A stretch of DNA of 64,000 nucleotides, taken from Paragorgia papillata (Eukaryota; Cnidaria; Anthozoa; Scleralcyonacea; Coralliidae). Below, piece after piece: positions 11,625 to 23,235 of this stretch. The position numbers were made by a program, and so were the translations under genes. Position 1 is the stretch's first letter; each line of letters begins with the position of its first letter. Under the pieces are notes generated by a model. It was not told where the DNA came from and did no database searches. It worked only from the letters and a program-made list of their open reading frames with translations. The stretch is taken from contig JAWNZC010000311.1 in NCBI GenBank assembly GCA_035771165.1, positions 884,501-948,500 of the forward strand, given 5' to 3'.

Positions 11625-12799
11625 CTAAATGTTTGTGAAATATTCCTCAAGTTTCGGAAGTTCTAATGCGAAAAATTTGGATGTTGTGTTTCCGTACAGA
11701 CATGTCAAAGCATTCCTTAACAGTGCACTCACAACACACATCTTTCCAACATGGCTAAGGTCAATCTTTATTTTTTTTTTTAAATCCATAAACTTTAAAT
11801 AATTAACTATGTCCCCAAAAATCCATTCAACTGCAATTCTGACGCTGCTCATACTCTTGTTGAACTCTTCCATTTGTGGTGTCAGATGAACTTCTCTGAA
11901 TGGGGCTTGAAGATGTACTCTGAGCGGGTATGCTGGATCTCCATAGACACATAAAGGTTGACCAACTGGAGAAAAGGCATATTGCTCCAAGTTCCTTAGC
12001 AGATCTGACTCGGCCAACATTCTTGCATCATGTTTTTCCCCCTCTATTGAAAAGATTATATCTCCTTCAGTGCTGTTTCTTTTACTGGACACACAATCAC
12101 TCATACCATGTATAAAGTATTGCATCAAAATTGTATTGTATTACATGTAGAATTTGCTGGGTATAAAATCACAAAAACAGGCGAAGAAGTATTATTAAAC
12201 AAAATTAAACAACTGACACCTAACTATATTTCAGACCTGAATACTTAACCCTAAATATCCAGAACAAATTAAACAAACAATATATTTAAATTAGACATTA
12301 GCTGATTAGCAATAAGCCAATAACAAAATAAGTTATATTATATTACCTACTGGTCCATACATATTAGCGATAATTCCATTTGGAAGCACAACTGACTGGA
12401 ATTTTAGACTGTGGATTTTCTGTGGCCATTGTAGACTATTCCTTGGTTTTTATTTGGGCGACAAATAGGTCGCACTGTTCCATCAACAAATCCAAGCCTT
12501 TTAAGAACAACACACAGACCAGTCATACCGTCACAAACTGTTCCTTGTTGGCATCTGAAAACCTATGGGATTTGCAAGGCTTCAGCAACCGACGAAAGAT
12601 CGTTCTTCTCAAAGCGAAGCTCGGCTTTGCACTCGCTTTCATCTTTGGCATCCAAGTTAAATCGCGGGTAATCGTTAATAGGAAACTCGAGATTGTTCGA
12701 TTTGTTAACGTCCCATAACAACAAAAACTCCTCGTCGTCGATAATTCCATCGCCAAGCGCAATAAGGTGGTCACGTCGAGCTTCTTTATAGGAAGCCAT
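11625..12799 (-). pseudogene. PIF/Harbinger transposase, two exons with internal deletion
   Basis: Exon 1 (12347-12799) starts MASYKEARRD, runs through the N-terminal domain (FLLLWDVNKS, ECKAELRFEKNDL), shifts frame near 12560, then enters the DDE domain at GFVDGTVRPI (first Asp). The ~140 residues expected between LKRL and GFVDGT are missing. The intron has donor GTAATA at 12346 and acceptor CAATAG ending at 12044. Joining restores the expected Gly-Pro-Val-Glu-Gly context. Exon 2 (11625-12043) has HDARMLAESDLL, YGDPAYPLR (second Asp), and SSVRIAVEWIFGDI (Glu). Cut-and-paste transposase of the DDE_Tnp_4 family. Dead by deletion and a stop near 12390. Confidence 0.8.
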
Positions 12800-13194
12800 T
12801 TTTACATACTCTATATATACGTTTGCGTTTTATCATCAGACAATTCTTAATCATTCCCGATATCTGAAGACGCAGCCGCGCTAGTACCAGACCCACTCGG
12901 CCAAGACGTCCGCGTCCTGGCAACGCGTCGTCGAATCTTAAAGTCGCTAATGTAAACAACACAAACCCGTCGACGGAAATGGGGTGAACAGCTAGAGTGA
13001 CTACAGTGTGTTCACTTGAAAGCTAATATTTCGAAGAGTTTAGCTTAGAACTTCATGAAATTTACGAAGAATACGTTCTTGCCGCTCATATAAATAAATC
13101 TGTGCGAATGCTTTTGAAAAGCCTACACGTGTTGGCGAAATATAGCAGGCGGATAATATGGGCTATATGCTTGTGTAGCACCTTGAGCTAAGCC
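12800..13194. other. No gene seen; GC-richer flank of the Harbinger transposase
   Basis: Contains CpG-rich text around 12850-12980. It probably includes the transposon end, but I could not find a matching terminal inverted repeat. Confidence 0.35.
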
Positions 13195-13797
13195 AGTTAA
13201 AGTGCCTATGAAACGAGACTTAAGTTTGTCTTATTTGAAAGAACACTTAAAATTATAGAGTAACATCTTTTGCAGTTTTTCGTTTCCTTGCTTTGTTCTT
13301 GAGATATTTCAGTTTGTTTGACATGCAAAGTTAACATTTTGACGTTGTATGTGCATAATGAGCTTTCGGAGAAGGCTAGCTATCTTTTCTATTATCAAAC
13401 CAAATTAATTCGATGGAAGCATGTGGTTGTGTCGCCCACAACGCTAAAGATGTAGATCTTCAAGTGATTATTATATGGAAGGTAAGGTGCAAGCCGTTTA
13501 CCGAGGGGGCTTTGGAGCGGGTAGTGATACACATAGATTCAGATTAAGATCCATCCAGGTGGTATCTTGAGCTGACCACCCCCCTCGGGATCACTTACAT
13601 TTGATAATAACCTTTTCGATAACTCATTATGCACGTGTGACGTCAAAATGTTTAATTTGCATATCAAACAAACTAAAATACTAAAATATCTCAACAACGA
13701 AGCAAGGAAACAAAAACTGCAAAAAATGTTACTCTACCATTTTCAATGTTCTTTCAAATAAGACAAACTTAATTTTCGTTTCATGTGCACTTTAAGG
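13195..13797. mobile_element. Foldback MITE with ~180-bp terminal inverted repeats
   Basis: The left arm (13195-13370) begins GTTAAAGTGCCTATGAAACG and the right arm (about 13616-13797) ends CGTTTCATGTGCACTTTAA. The arms pair through TTTGCAGTTTTTCGTTTCCTTGCTTTG, ACGTCAAAATG and CTCATTATGCAC, with scattered mismatches. The ~245-bp centre is non-coding. No transposase. Confidence 0.85.
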
Positions 13798-14090
13798 TGC
13801 GACGCTGTTTTATTGTTCCTAATAGTTCCTAATATTTTCACTGTTCATAATAGTTCGGTACAAATATCACATCAATGTCATTAATAAGATGATATTGTGG
13901 CTGTGGGTCACAATATGAATAAATGTACATGAAATAAAGCTGTGAAATAAAGTTAAAAGCGGCTGCGAGGGAGAGTAGATTTGACTAGAACTTATCGGTC
14001 AGTTCCGGTCTCAGTTCCCAATTTTGGTACTAGAGCCGTGAATGGCTATTCAATGGAAATGGAATGTAGTGCTGCAGTAAGCAGCCGATA

Positions 14091-14527
14091 GTGGGGAAGG
14101 AGAGTTGGGCGACACTAGGTCCGAGTATTAAATTCAGCTCTGTGTCTTTTCTATCTTTTTCTACGTCAGACATCGGAATATTCTTGCGCAATCCTCAAAG
14201 TGTCCTTTGGTGGTGCGTCACTGGCATACGCGTCGATCGACATCTTAATTGGAATTTCTTTTGCCCAACTAAATTTCAAGATCTATACAGCCAACTAGGG
14301 AAAGTGGCTTTGTTTTGTTTTGTTTTGTTTTGTTTTTGTTTTTGCTTTGTCTTTGTCTACTGCTCGCAGTCTAGCTAGCCCTATCTCTTGCTGTTTTTAA
14401 TAATTGTAACTTAACTTTAGTTATTTGATCTTAAATTATTTAATTTTGCATGTCTTTGTTAACGGGCCTGCAGTAATTAGTGTATACTGTTGCGGTGACC
14501 CTGCCATTTATTGTTTTATACATGCCG

Positions 14528-14566
<39 letters not shown>
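14091..14566 (+). repeat. Possible 3' end of a LINE or SINE, with TTTTG and AAAT microsatellites
   Basis: A (TTTTG)n run at about 14312-14343 is followed by an AT-rich tail and an (AAAT)n array at 14533-14566. A terminal AAAT-type repeat after a non-coding tail is a common signature of non-LTR 3' ends. The 95-residue frame at 14091-14378 is not recognisable and is probably chance. Confidence 0.35.
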
Positions 14567-15171
14567 CTAAATACCACATGTATATCAGAAGACAACGTGA
14601 ATAGTTTAACAAAGAAATTCATTTATAGCCCGTAAACGCCTATAAGCAAGCGCAATAATAATGGCAAAGGCAGCAAAGTTTTGATTGTAGTCCCAACAAC
14701 TTAATTCAATAACCATATCAAAGTAAAAAAAAATATTATTCTGGACGTGAAATCGCGTGCACAAATCGATAAACCGGAGGCTAAAGGTAGTCGAACCGAT
14801 CTGAGCATTTTCCCATACCGGCGAAAGAGGAGCAGATGCCCCCAACCCCCGCATTCAGAATGCCCCTGAAAAATCTGGTACTAAGACTATAGATGCCTCC
14901 CCGGTTATCTGTTACCACGAACATTTTCCGATGGGAGGTGTCTGGTCCAGAATTTAGTAAAACAAAGTAAAGCAACTTCCGAACGCGTGAAACCAGTTTC
15001 GAAATTAAACGAAAGAAAATTTTGAAACCGTAAGTCGAAAGCTTCCGAAAGACATTGTCGATTTAGTAAGGGGAGTCTGCAAAAGCGCCATTGAAAGCGT
15101 GTCCGAGAACAAAAGCATTAACCTTTTCCCATCAGTAGATTCCGAGTTCTCGTTCCCTGCGACGAAATGGA
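14567..15171. other. No gene recognised
   Basis: Frames at 14606-14854 and 14781-14975 (minus) do not resemble known proteins. This is the region just past the truncated end of the PolB pseudogene. Confidence 0.4.
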
Positions 15172-17985
15172 TTGCTGAGAGATCTTGAAAAATTTGCGAA
15201 CACTGAATTGTTCATGAGTTTAAAGAAGTCCTTCTCAAACGCGTTCTTTGCGAATGTCCTCTTCTGAGTGTTGAAGTCAATGTATTTTTTTCAGCCATGG
15301 ACATGATTGAATTTTAGTACTCTGTGGACCTTAGTTACTTTTAAACCTAGTGCTCTGTATAGCTGAAGGTTACTATAATGGACGACATATTTAGTTTTGT
15401 CTGTTAGGTTTGGGATGAGCTTGCTTACGTCACCGACAGGTATTTTGAATTTCTTCTGAATTTTCTTAGAGTATTGTGATAGCATGTTGTCTCTAACTTG
15501 CATCTTCTCTGGGGCTAATGGATAGCTATTGTGTAGATCGTGCAACTGTTTCGGATATTTGAGGTCTACTTCTAGTATCAACCCCTTGTTGCTATCCTCT
15601 TTGTACTTGGCGAGGTCTAAACTGTTAGTCTCTTTTTCATTCAGCAATCGAAAATCACCAGTTGGTCATCCGTATAAATTGTTGGCATCCAAATACATGA
15701 GATACTTTGAGGGCGCCTTCTCATCGTAACTCTTCATGTACTTGTTGTTTGCTTTTCCATATCTGTGGGCTATATACGAAACGCCTCCCCGCTACCACGC
15801 TCGATGAATTGGAACATATCGATGTCAATCATAAGCTCTAGCTTAATGTCAGTAATTTTTAGCATGGCAACCCACGACAGTCCAGGCGAGGTGAAGCAAT
15901 GACATGGATCAAGTTTGTAGTATTGGGTGCAGGTCCTTCTAAAGTTTTCGAATATAGGACGTCAGACCTAAGGTACAGATCATGATATCCCCCCATTGTG
16001 TTTAGACTGAATGTACTCCAGACGTTCTACACGTGGTCAAACTGATTGTCTGTTACATGCTCACCGTTTAGAATACTGTAAAGCCTCTTTAGGAAGTAAC
16101 TGCATGTGAATCGTTAAATTTGCTGAAGCTATCCATGTAGTCATAAGGGTAGACTCCTTTCTTAGCCATCAAATTTAGCTTTTCTCCTTGGAACTCCCCG
16201 CTTGTGTACTTGAATGCTTCTTCAGATACATAGATTACTAGCTAGCTTGTCGAGACTTGAGCTTATGAACTGGAAGCTATCTAGGAAGACAAGGTTTTAC
16301 CAAGCATGAAGGACATGTATTTCTCCATATTATTCGGAATGACATTGATGTCCAGATTAAATTTGCCTATCTCTTGCATAATGAAATAGCTGTCGTAGCC
16401 ACCGAGGTTGTGGAAGATGACTGGGATTTTATTGGTAAGCCTAAATGACCTGTTACACGATTGATGGGCTGAACCTCTGTACTTACCCGTTAAGTGACAG
16501 TGGTCCCTAACTATGATTTCGCCTTTTACATATGGTACATTACAGATATGACAGCTCTTAGCTCTCCTAAAGTCTTTCTTATCTGCGGATGTTAGAACCA
16601 TGTATTTGTTAAAGTGCTATTTTTAGTTCTGTTGCAGTATTCAACCCTTCCAGCATAGCTTTCATAAAGCCATTAACTGCGTTTTCACCGCGGAACACTT
16701 TTGTTGGTTTACTGTATCCGTACCCACAGTCTCTATGCTTTTGGTACGCTTCGGTGTACGATTTACTGTTATTTTGTTTGCATCCGTCTATCTTTTCGGT
16801 TATCGCTTCAAAATCGGCGTATATGACAAATGGCACCTGTAACTGTTTGTGAACGTTGGTGAACCTGAGTGTGTTTTCCCCCTCCTTAGGCATTTTAATA
16901 GCTTGAGTGCCGTTGACTTGTACACAGTTCTCAGTGTGGTCATTCAGTACGCCCTCTGAGCTAAAGCACTGTAGACAATGCATGCAGAAATGCTTCTTGT
17001 TGCTATTTTTTGGATTAGGTGAACATAAATCTGTTAAAATCCTTAATTAGCACATAATGCTGTTTCTTATAATGCTGTTATAAGGAGTAGGTTTAGAACG
17101 CTATAGTTTTTCTCTTTGGAAATATAGATTGGAAACGGTTGCTTATCCTCATAACCGAAAACGTTAATGTTGACTGAATTTTGTACCTCTATCCTGTGAT
17201 AGCTTTTTTGACAAACTGGAAACTCGACATTACTGTAGTCTAGCCTGTTGATGTAAGCTTTGTCTGCTTTCTTGATACGTTGCGAGTCATTTTTCTGAGG
17301 GTTTAAATATCTGATGTGGCACCACCTGATGCACTCGTAATCATCGTTCTTAATGTTAACAAGTACCTTTAGTGAGTTGCTTAGCTCAACAGGAAGCGGA
17401 ATGTACGATGAGCCTTTTAACGGTTTATATACTGATTATTATTAGTTCACATACTGTTTATTAATTTCGTCGATCACCCAACCGCTTCCTTCTGAGATCC
17501 ATTGACCGACGCGTTGCAGTATTTCGTTACCTGATTGGGTAACGTCTCTTGTATGTCTGTGTTGTTCAATAGTCTGTGTTGTTCAATATGGTTTTAGTTT
17601 TGCTGTTGAAATATGCAGTCTTACATGTTGTCTCGTCCTTATTAAGCTTGTTTTCGAATGTTATTTTAAATGACTCCGAAATTTTGAGCCCCTTCATAGA
17701 CACAAGCTCTTTCTCCAAAGTTTGTGAGATAGGCTTGCGGCTTAAATTGATTTGTATAATTAAGCTCTTTTTGTTAGCGATATTAAACTGTTATGACTTG
17801 TGTAGCCTTTCATAGCAGGTTTGGTTTGCTTGGGCTTAACACGGGGTTGTGTAACTGATTTCAACTGTGATGCTTCTAAATTACGAATAATGCTATGGTA
17901 CTTAGATTCGGTTTCATCAGTCTGTTTACTCAGCATATCATTGACTTTCTGAATGTCATCGAAGGTGTTGTTGTTAAAGTATTTT
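15172..17985 (-). pseudogene. Viral/Polinton-type DNA polymerase B with nested EndoVII-like zinc module, decayed
   Basis: Minus-strand fragments run in order. An N-terminal region (about 17440-17985) is followed by a domain with SSYIPLPVEL and FPIYISKEKNYS (17090-17430). Exo I is FVIYADFEAI (16609-16983). A Cys/His cluster CHICNVPYVKGE...DHCHLTGKYRG resembles recombination endonuclease VII. Exo II follows as VIFHNLGGYDSYFIM (16281-16601), then HDLYLRSDVL and YYKLDPCHCFTSPGLSW (15840-16000). Palm motif A is [10 protein letters not shown] (about 15670-15700). The thumb-side block is 15291-15647 and motif B (LMNNSVF) lies near 15190. Motif C (DTDS) is lost by truncation. It belongs to the protein-primed PolB group of Polinton-like and adintovirus-like elements. 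Many frameshifts and stops. Confidence 0.85.
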
Positions 17986-20050
17986 ACGGATATTATTACT
18001 ATTGGTCTGGATTTAATTATACCAACAAAAACCGTGAAATAAACGATGCTCCCTGGATGACCGGAAAGCTAAAACTTTTAATACAACAACGCCAAAAAGC
18101 CCCAGAATAATATTAACCTTTTTAAATTTTACCGTAACCGAGTCAACAAAGAACGCAAACTAATAAAGTCGAAATATTACCAATCCAAAATAAAAGATCT
18201 AAGTGGGAAAGATCCAAAAAAGTGGTGGTCCGAATGTAAACGACTTTGCGGTATGAGGAAAACGAGGAAAGATATTACGAGTAAACTTCTTCCAAATACC
18301 AGTTATAACCTGGTTGACAAAATCAGATTAGCAAATAATATAAACGAAGCATTTTTAAAACAACAACAAAACGTCCAGCCGTTAAGTATGTATAACCGCC
18401 TCACTACCACCGACGCTGAACTTCCGAAAATAACTGCATGTGGAAGAAATATCTGCTAAATTACACAAGATAAATCCAAATAAATCTGTACGTCCGGATA
18501 CCATCCGGAATTGGTTTCTTAAATAATTCGCCTGCCTTATTACAATGCCTATAAGTACAATTATAAATTCAACATTTGAAGATGAAGCTTTACCATATTT
18601 ATGGAAATGTGCCAATATTACACTCATTCCAAAGTCGATTCTTATCCAAGATTTTGAAAAATATTTAAGACCAATTTCATTAACACCTACACTATCCAAA
18701 ATTGCCGAAGACTATGTCGTTCATAACCATGTAAAACCAGCAGTATTACAACATGTCAGACTAGACCAATACGGTTGCATTCCAAACCTTTCTACCACTC
18801 ATGCCCTGATAAACATGATAGATAAATGGTCATCTGCCACGGATGGTACAGGTGCTGAAGTAAGAGTTGTTATCTTGGATTACAAGAAAGCATTTGACTT
18901 GAGTGATCACTACTTATCAATTAAAAAATTATCACAGTATGGTATTAATCCACGAATTATTAACTGGATTTGTGACTTTCTAAGTAAGAGATCACAGAGA
19001 GTTAAAGTGGCAGATGACTGCTTTTCAGAATGGAAAACAGTCCCAGCTGGAGTGCCGCAGGGGACAAAGTTAGGCCCATGGCTTTTCCTAGTAATGCTTA
19101 ACGATTTGCAAATTCCCTCTGCCAATGATATCTTCAAATATGTAGATGATACAACAATCCATGAAATTATAAAAAAAGAAGAAGAAAGTGCGATGCAAGC
19201 ATCCATAAATGAGGTTTCAGAATGGTCCAATATTAACAAATTTCAACTCCACCCAAAAAATTGTAAAGAACTTAGAATCTCCTTCGCTAAAACGCCGAGA
19301 ACTTATGCCGAACTAAATATAGCAAATAACACTGTTGAAGTTGTCCAAGCTGTTAAAATTTTGGGAGTTACAATTCAAAATAATCTTAAATGGAACCAAC
19401 ATATTAACAATATAACAAAGAAAGCAGCGAAAAGATTATACTTTCTTACACAGCTAAAGAGAGCCAATGTACCTCCCAAAGAAATGGTTATGTTTTATGT
19501 TACATGTATTCAATCTGTCCTTCTCTATGCCTGCCAAGTCTTCCACTATGGGTTACCTGGATATCTCAGCTATTCAGTCGAACGTATCCAGAAGAGAGCG
19601 CTAAAAATAATTTATGAATATGATTTTCCCTATGACCCTATGAACAGGCCCTATCTTTAACCGGTTTGGATAATTTGGCCACAAGAAGATCTAAATTATG
19701 TGATAAGTTTTTTAAAGGCATTACTTCCAATCCCCAGGGACCTTTGTATAGCTTAATCTCAAATAGTGTAAATAGTTCATCAATTCACTTAAGGCATGAA
19801 AGACCTTTCAACATACCAATTTGTAATATTAATCGTTTTAAAAATACTTTTATAAATGCAAGTATGAACAAAACTAATATAACAAGTTTTTAAAAATATT
19901 TTACTCTACTATTAGTTAGTTAAAAGGTTTTGATTGTTAATTTATATATTATTTTTTTAAATGCAAATCCTACAAAAAAATGTTAGCATTGTAATCCTCA
20001 ACAATTCAGTTTTGCTGTAAAAGAGGTATTTTTTAATAAACACTATATAT
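17986..20050 (+). mobile_element. 5'-truncated LINE inserted beside the PolB pseudogene
   Basis: Begins after the endonuclease, with DAPWMTGKLKLLIQQRQK (about 18030), then a broken basic linker (18253-18459). The RT ORF is 18545-19660 and the tail 19666-19893. RT motifs are LRPISLTPTLSKIAE, VVILDYKKAFD (motif A), GVPQGTKLGPWLFL and YVDDTTI (motif C). Motif C begins with Tyr rather than Phe, so this is a different family from the 6.6-9.7 kb LINE. It separates the viral polymerase from the VRR-NUC gene, so it integrated after the viral element. Confidence 0.85.
18545..19660 (+). pseudogene. LINE reverse transcriptase, long intact frame
   Basis: A 371-codon frame covering fingers, palm and thumb, with all three catalytic Asp residues (DYKKAFD, YVDD). 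It ends at a TAA in a text that continues in another frame at 19666 (LATRRSKLCDKFF). Hence one terminal frameshift, plus upstream stops near 18110 and 18460. The least damaged RT in the window. Confidence 0.85.
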
Positions 20051-20103
20051 TTCGTTGAATACGGTGGATCCATTTCTTGTGGGTAGCGAGTGTCTCACCA
20101 GTT

Positions 20104-20523
20104 CTAAACTTTTTGATTGCATCGACTGCATTTTATCCTAACTGTTGAGAAATATGCATCGATCGCTCTGCACAACACATCATAATCGTCTGACACAAGC
20201 GTTTTATAGCCAATTTTTTTCAGCCTGTGTAAGTACTTAGATTGGTTATCAGACAGTTTGACCTGATCTGATGGCGTTTTCAGTTCGACGGCAAATTCTG
20301 AGTGGTTTTTGCCTGGATATAGAATTGTCAAATCCGGCTGCCCCCCTTGGTAAACTTTATTGTAGGCATCTGACCGTTTCCAAGTAGTATCCTGCAATTC
20401 ACCGAGTCCTGGGGCCTTCACTGCTTGCTTATGGAAACGACGAATGCAGTACACAACTTTGTAATGCAAGTCGGTTTCGTTTAAAGAATGAATTTGCAGC
20501 ATAAGAAGCGTCCAAATATACAT
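20104..20523 (-). CDS. VRR-NUC-type nuclease of the 15-27 kb viral element
   Basis: 139 residues. The core GGQPDLTILYP...FAVELKTPSDQ contains the G-x-P-D and E-x-K pattern of the PD-(D/E)XK fold VRR-NUC domain. It is followed by LSDNQSKYLHRLKKIGY and LVSDDYD, the usual helix and strand after the active site. It is on the same strand as the polymerase remnant and the structural cassette, supporting membership of one element. Presumed role is DNA replication/repair or resolution. The start codon choice (20523) is by longest frame. The C-terminus ends with a CSRC pair. The frame is undamaged, unlike its neighbours. Confidence 0.7.
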   Translation of the reverse strand: MYIWTLLMLQIHSLNETDLHYKVVYCIRRFHKQAVKAPGLGELQDTTWKRSDAYNKVYQGGQPDLTILYPGKNHSEFAVELKTPSDQVKLSDNQSKYLHRLKKIGYKTLVSDDYDVLCRAIDAYFSTVRIKCSRCNQKV

Positions 20524-21527
20524 GGGACAGCAAGATCCCGTCCAGAAGAACTAATCTGTTTGTTCAACGATAAATATTTTGGCTAGAAATGCCGACGAAG
20601 ACACGAAGTTTGAATAAACTTTCAATTTGTCATGATCATGATTTGCATAAATTATACGTGACGTAACCGGAAACTCAAATATTAACCAATCAGGACAGCC
20701 TTATTTCCTCCGTCGCACAATTAGATTGCTTTATTTGCATTTCTGTCGCCCAATCAGATTGCTTTACTCGACTTCGTCTCATGGCGTACTTTTTTGTTCT
20801 TTACACGCTGTGACGTTACCTGTGCGTTATTACAGTACACACGCACGGAAAAATATCATCTATTTGTTAAATAGATATTCTTTTATCCCCGAGCCCGGGT
20901 GTAGGGCCGAAGGCCCGGAGCCCCGTGAGGGTGCTAATCTCGACACGCGTGGAGTCATTTTACATGCGTGGACAAACGTTAACGTGAAATGCATGCGAAC
21001 AAATTTCTGTGATCTGAATATTTATTTGTATATATGTGTGGACGGACCATGCACAGTTACGATTGTGGGCCACTGGGAACAATGTAGTTCTTGAAAAAAA
21101 GATTTGAAATATCAACATAATTTTTTTTTAACAAAAAGACTTGAGAAAAGAGTTTTTGGGAAACGTATATATCACTTTTGAAAGAACAGAAACAAATCAA
21201 CGTCTACGCATAAAGCAAAACAACGTCTTGTCGGAAGGAAACCCGTAAAATCGAAACTCTAAAGGAGGAAAAAGCAATAGTAAAACTTGAAAACCAACGA
21301 AGAAATATAGACCGGCGAAAAGTTTACGGTAAAAATATAGAGCAGCCGCTCTCAGTAATCACGAACATTTAGTAGCAAAACTGTTCAAGTTTCCCTGTTA
21401 ACATTCTATCACTGTTAATTTTGTTTTCTTTTTTGTGTCCTTAAAGTATTTTAAACGTATCCATTGCATGTCAGTTTGCTTGCCTGTTGTATTTATCTGT
21501 GGCTGCCGTTTTAATATCTTCGTTTAA
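20524..21527. other. Upstream/intergenic; contains a dispersed repeat at about 20890-20970
   Basis: The segment GTGCTAATCTCGACACGCGTG with neighbouring GGAGCCC text (about 20915-20965) recurs inverted at about 33805-33860. A frame at 20726-21094 spans it and is not recognised. No other feature seen. Confidence 0.45.
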
Positions 21528-21692
21528 AGGCTAGTTTCCACTCAGGAAAATTTTCCTCAGGACAGGAACGGACAGGAAAGTTTTCTTTGTCTTGTGAGCT
21601 CTCGGTCGGAACTAATTACTTTATTTAACACAAAGGAAACTTTCCTGTTCGTTCCTATCCTGCGGAAGATTTTCCTAAGTGGAAACTAGCCT
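21528..21692. mobile_element. 165-bp MITE with TAA target duplication
   Basis: Ends AGGCTAGTTTCCACT / AGTGGAAACTAGCCT form inverted repeats that continue inward with AGGAAAATTTTCC and AGGAAAGTTTCC-type text. It is flanked by TAA at 21525-21527 and 21693-21695, the 3-bp TWA duplication typical of PIF/Harbinger. Confidence 0.8.
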
Positions 21693-21695
21693 TAA

Positions 21696-22200
21696 ATGGT
21701 TTTCTTATTGTAAAACCACTTGTGACTTAACGTAGTTTGTCCATAATTCGGAAAAGGAGAAAAAAAATTTCTGTAAAACGTACAAATAATGCTGTAGAAA
21801 TATTTATTAACATGTAGGTGAAAGCAGTTTCAGCACTTCAGATTTCGAAATAAAAAATTGTTTTTGTTTAATAATAGCTTATGCCATCAATCAATATCGC
21901 CGTGGCAGCCAGCCAGGTAGTTGTTCGAGTAGTTTTCAATCGATTCAATGTTTTTGAAAAATGTTTTCAGATGCTGTAGCGATGTTTTTTGTAAACATAG
22001 AATAAAAGAACTGTAAAATATAATCTTAACATTTTGACAACATTTTTACGCCTGCCTCAGTAGTCTATTTCCAGGCCCCCAATAGAAAAGAGGGCAAGGG
22101 GGTTGCATCAATGTTTTCTAATCAGGGGGTATTTACAAAAATTCATGTAAACTGCGGGCGAGGGGTTATTGCATTTATGTATTTCTAGTATGTATTTAGA
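21696..22200. other. No gene seen
   Basis: AT-rich spacer at the 3' side of the minus-strand structural cassette. Nothing recognisable. Confidence 0.45.
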
Positions 22201-22204
22201 CGCA

Positions 22205-22614
22205 CTACACCAATTTATGGATAAAATATCCTGTTCCCAAACCGAAAGCACCAATTACTATATACTGATATTTTTACATTTCTTTTGATGCTGAGTAAAA
22301 TAGATTTAGCTGTGGTTCATGTGAAAACGTCCTGCCACTGTATTCTATCTTTTGAATCTGCCTCAATTGATCCAATGCTTTGTTCGCTTGGTTGATATCA
22401 GCGTTTGCATCACTCAATTGTTGCCTGAGCCGCTGGATACGGTCCGTTTTCGTACCATTTCTCCTTTGCTACTGCTAAATCTTCTAATGCTTTATTATGC
22501 CGTTTAATCTCTTTCTCACAACCTATATGATTCAATTTACTAAAGAGAAAACCGGCTCCATGCAGCGAATGCTACAGCATTAAATAATCTACCTGCTACT
22601 AAACTTGCCATTAA
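22205..22614 (-). pseudogene. Small coiled-coil membrane protein of the viral cassette, broken
   Basis: Starts MASLVAGRLFNAVAFA (a hydrophobic N-terminal segment). It shifts frame near 22560 into SKLNHIGCEKEIKRHNKALEDLAVAKEKWYE, then again near 22440 into LSDANADINQANKALDQL and GRTFSHEP. It ends with a second hydrophobic segment (IGAFGLGTGYFIH). Layout: TM, coiled coil, TM. Function unknown. Position directly downstream of two other small membrane proteins suggests a virion membrane or holin-like role. Confidence 0.5.
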
Positions 22615-22637
22615 TAATATATTACAGTATATTCAAA

Positions 22638-22868
22638 TTATGTGGATTTGAATAGGTCCTCCAGTATGTACTTCTTTTGTTGCAAATATTTAACGGCAAG
22701 TGTTGAGGCTGTGATTCCAACAGCTAGTTTAACGTAGGATTTTACGCTTTCTGCAGACGTAAGTGGTTCTTTTGAAAGCTTTTTGCTAGCCATACTGACT
22801 AACGCAGTGCCCGTGGTTACAAGCAATGAGTCAAACGCTTGATTCATTTGTTCTTTTCGTTCTGACAT
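22638..22868 (-). CDS. Small conserved viral-element membrane-associated protein
   Basis: 76 residues, undamaged. A helical N-terminus (MSERKEQMNQAFDSLLV) is followed by an Ala/Val-rich stretch, a KKLSKEPLTSAESVKSYVKL block, and a hydrophobic helix (AVGITASTLAVKYL) near the end. No catalytic motif. It lies 22 bp downstream of the 22891-23235 ORF on the same strand. Function unknown. Confidence 0.5.
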   Translation of the reverse strand: MSERKEQMNQAFDSLLVTTGTALVSMASKKLSKEPLTSAESVKSYVKLAVGITASTLAVKYLQQKKYILEDLFKST

Positions 22869-22890
22869 TTATATATTGAGACATATTTCG

Positions 22891-23235
22891 TTAATCATCC
22901 AACGAATCCAAAACGACACGCTTTCTTTTTGGTTCATTACTGACATGCTTTGGCGGTTCAAGCTCAGCGTGTAGCATTTTGTGTTCAACCTTGTCTCTCC
23001 TGTAAGCGTAGAACAAACTTGCAGCTCCAAACACTATTCCTGCTACCGTAGCTACATTGCCTAGCGTTAAATAACCCGGTCCATCACTAGAATCATCCAC
23101 GCTTTCATCAGACTTTTCGTTTTCGATCCGTTCTCTCATTTTTCTCTCCTTAGCCTGTTTACTCACGCCGGGCATAAAAGGCGCCAAAATCGCCGGGGTA
23201 AACGTGCGCATTCCGCCATGTTGGACGAGCGGCAA
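22891..23235 (-). CDS. Single-pass membrane protein of the viral cassette
   Basis: 114 residues. A hydrophobic N-terminal region (MRTFTPAILAPFMPGV) is followed by an acidic stretch (ENEKSDESVDDSSDG), then a clear transmembrane helix (LGNVATVAGIVFGAASLFYAY). The cytosolic-type tail is basic and ends KRKRVVLDSLDD. Undamaged. No known family recognised. Tandem arrangement with its neighbour indicates one cassette. Confidence 0.5.
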   Translation of the reverse strand: MPLVQHGGMRTFTPAILAPFMPGVSKQAKERKMRERIENEKSDESVDDSSDGPGYLTLGNVATVAGIVFGAASLFYAYRRDKVEHKMLHAELEPPKHVSNEPKRKRVVLDSLDD

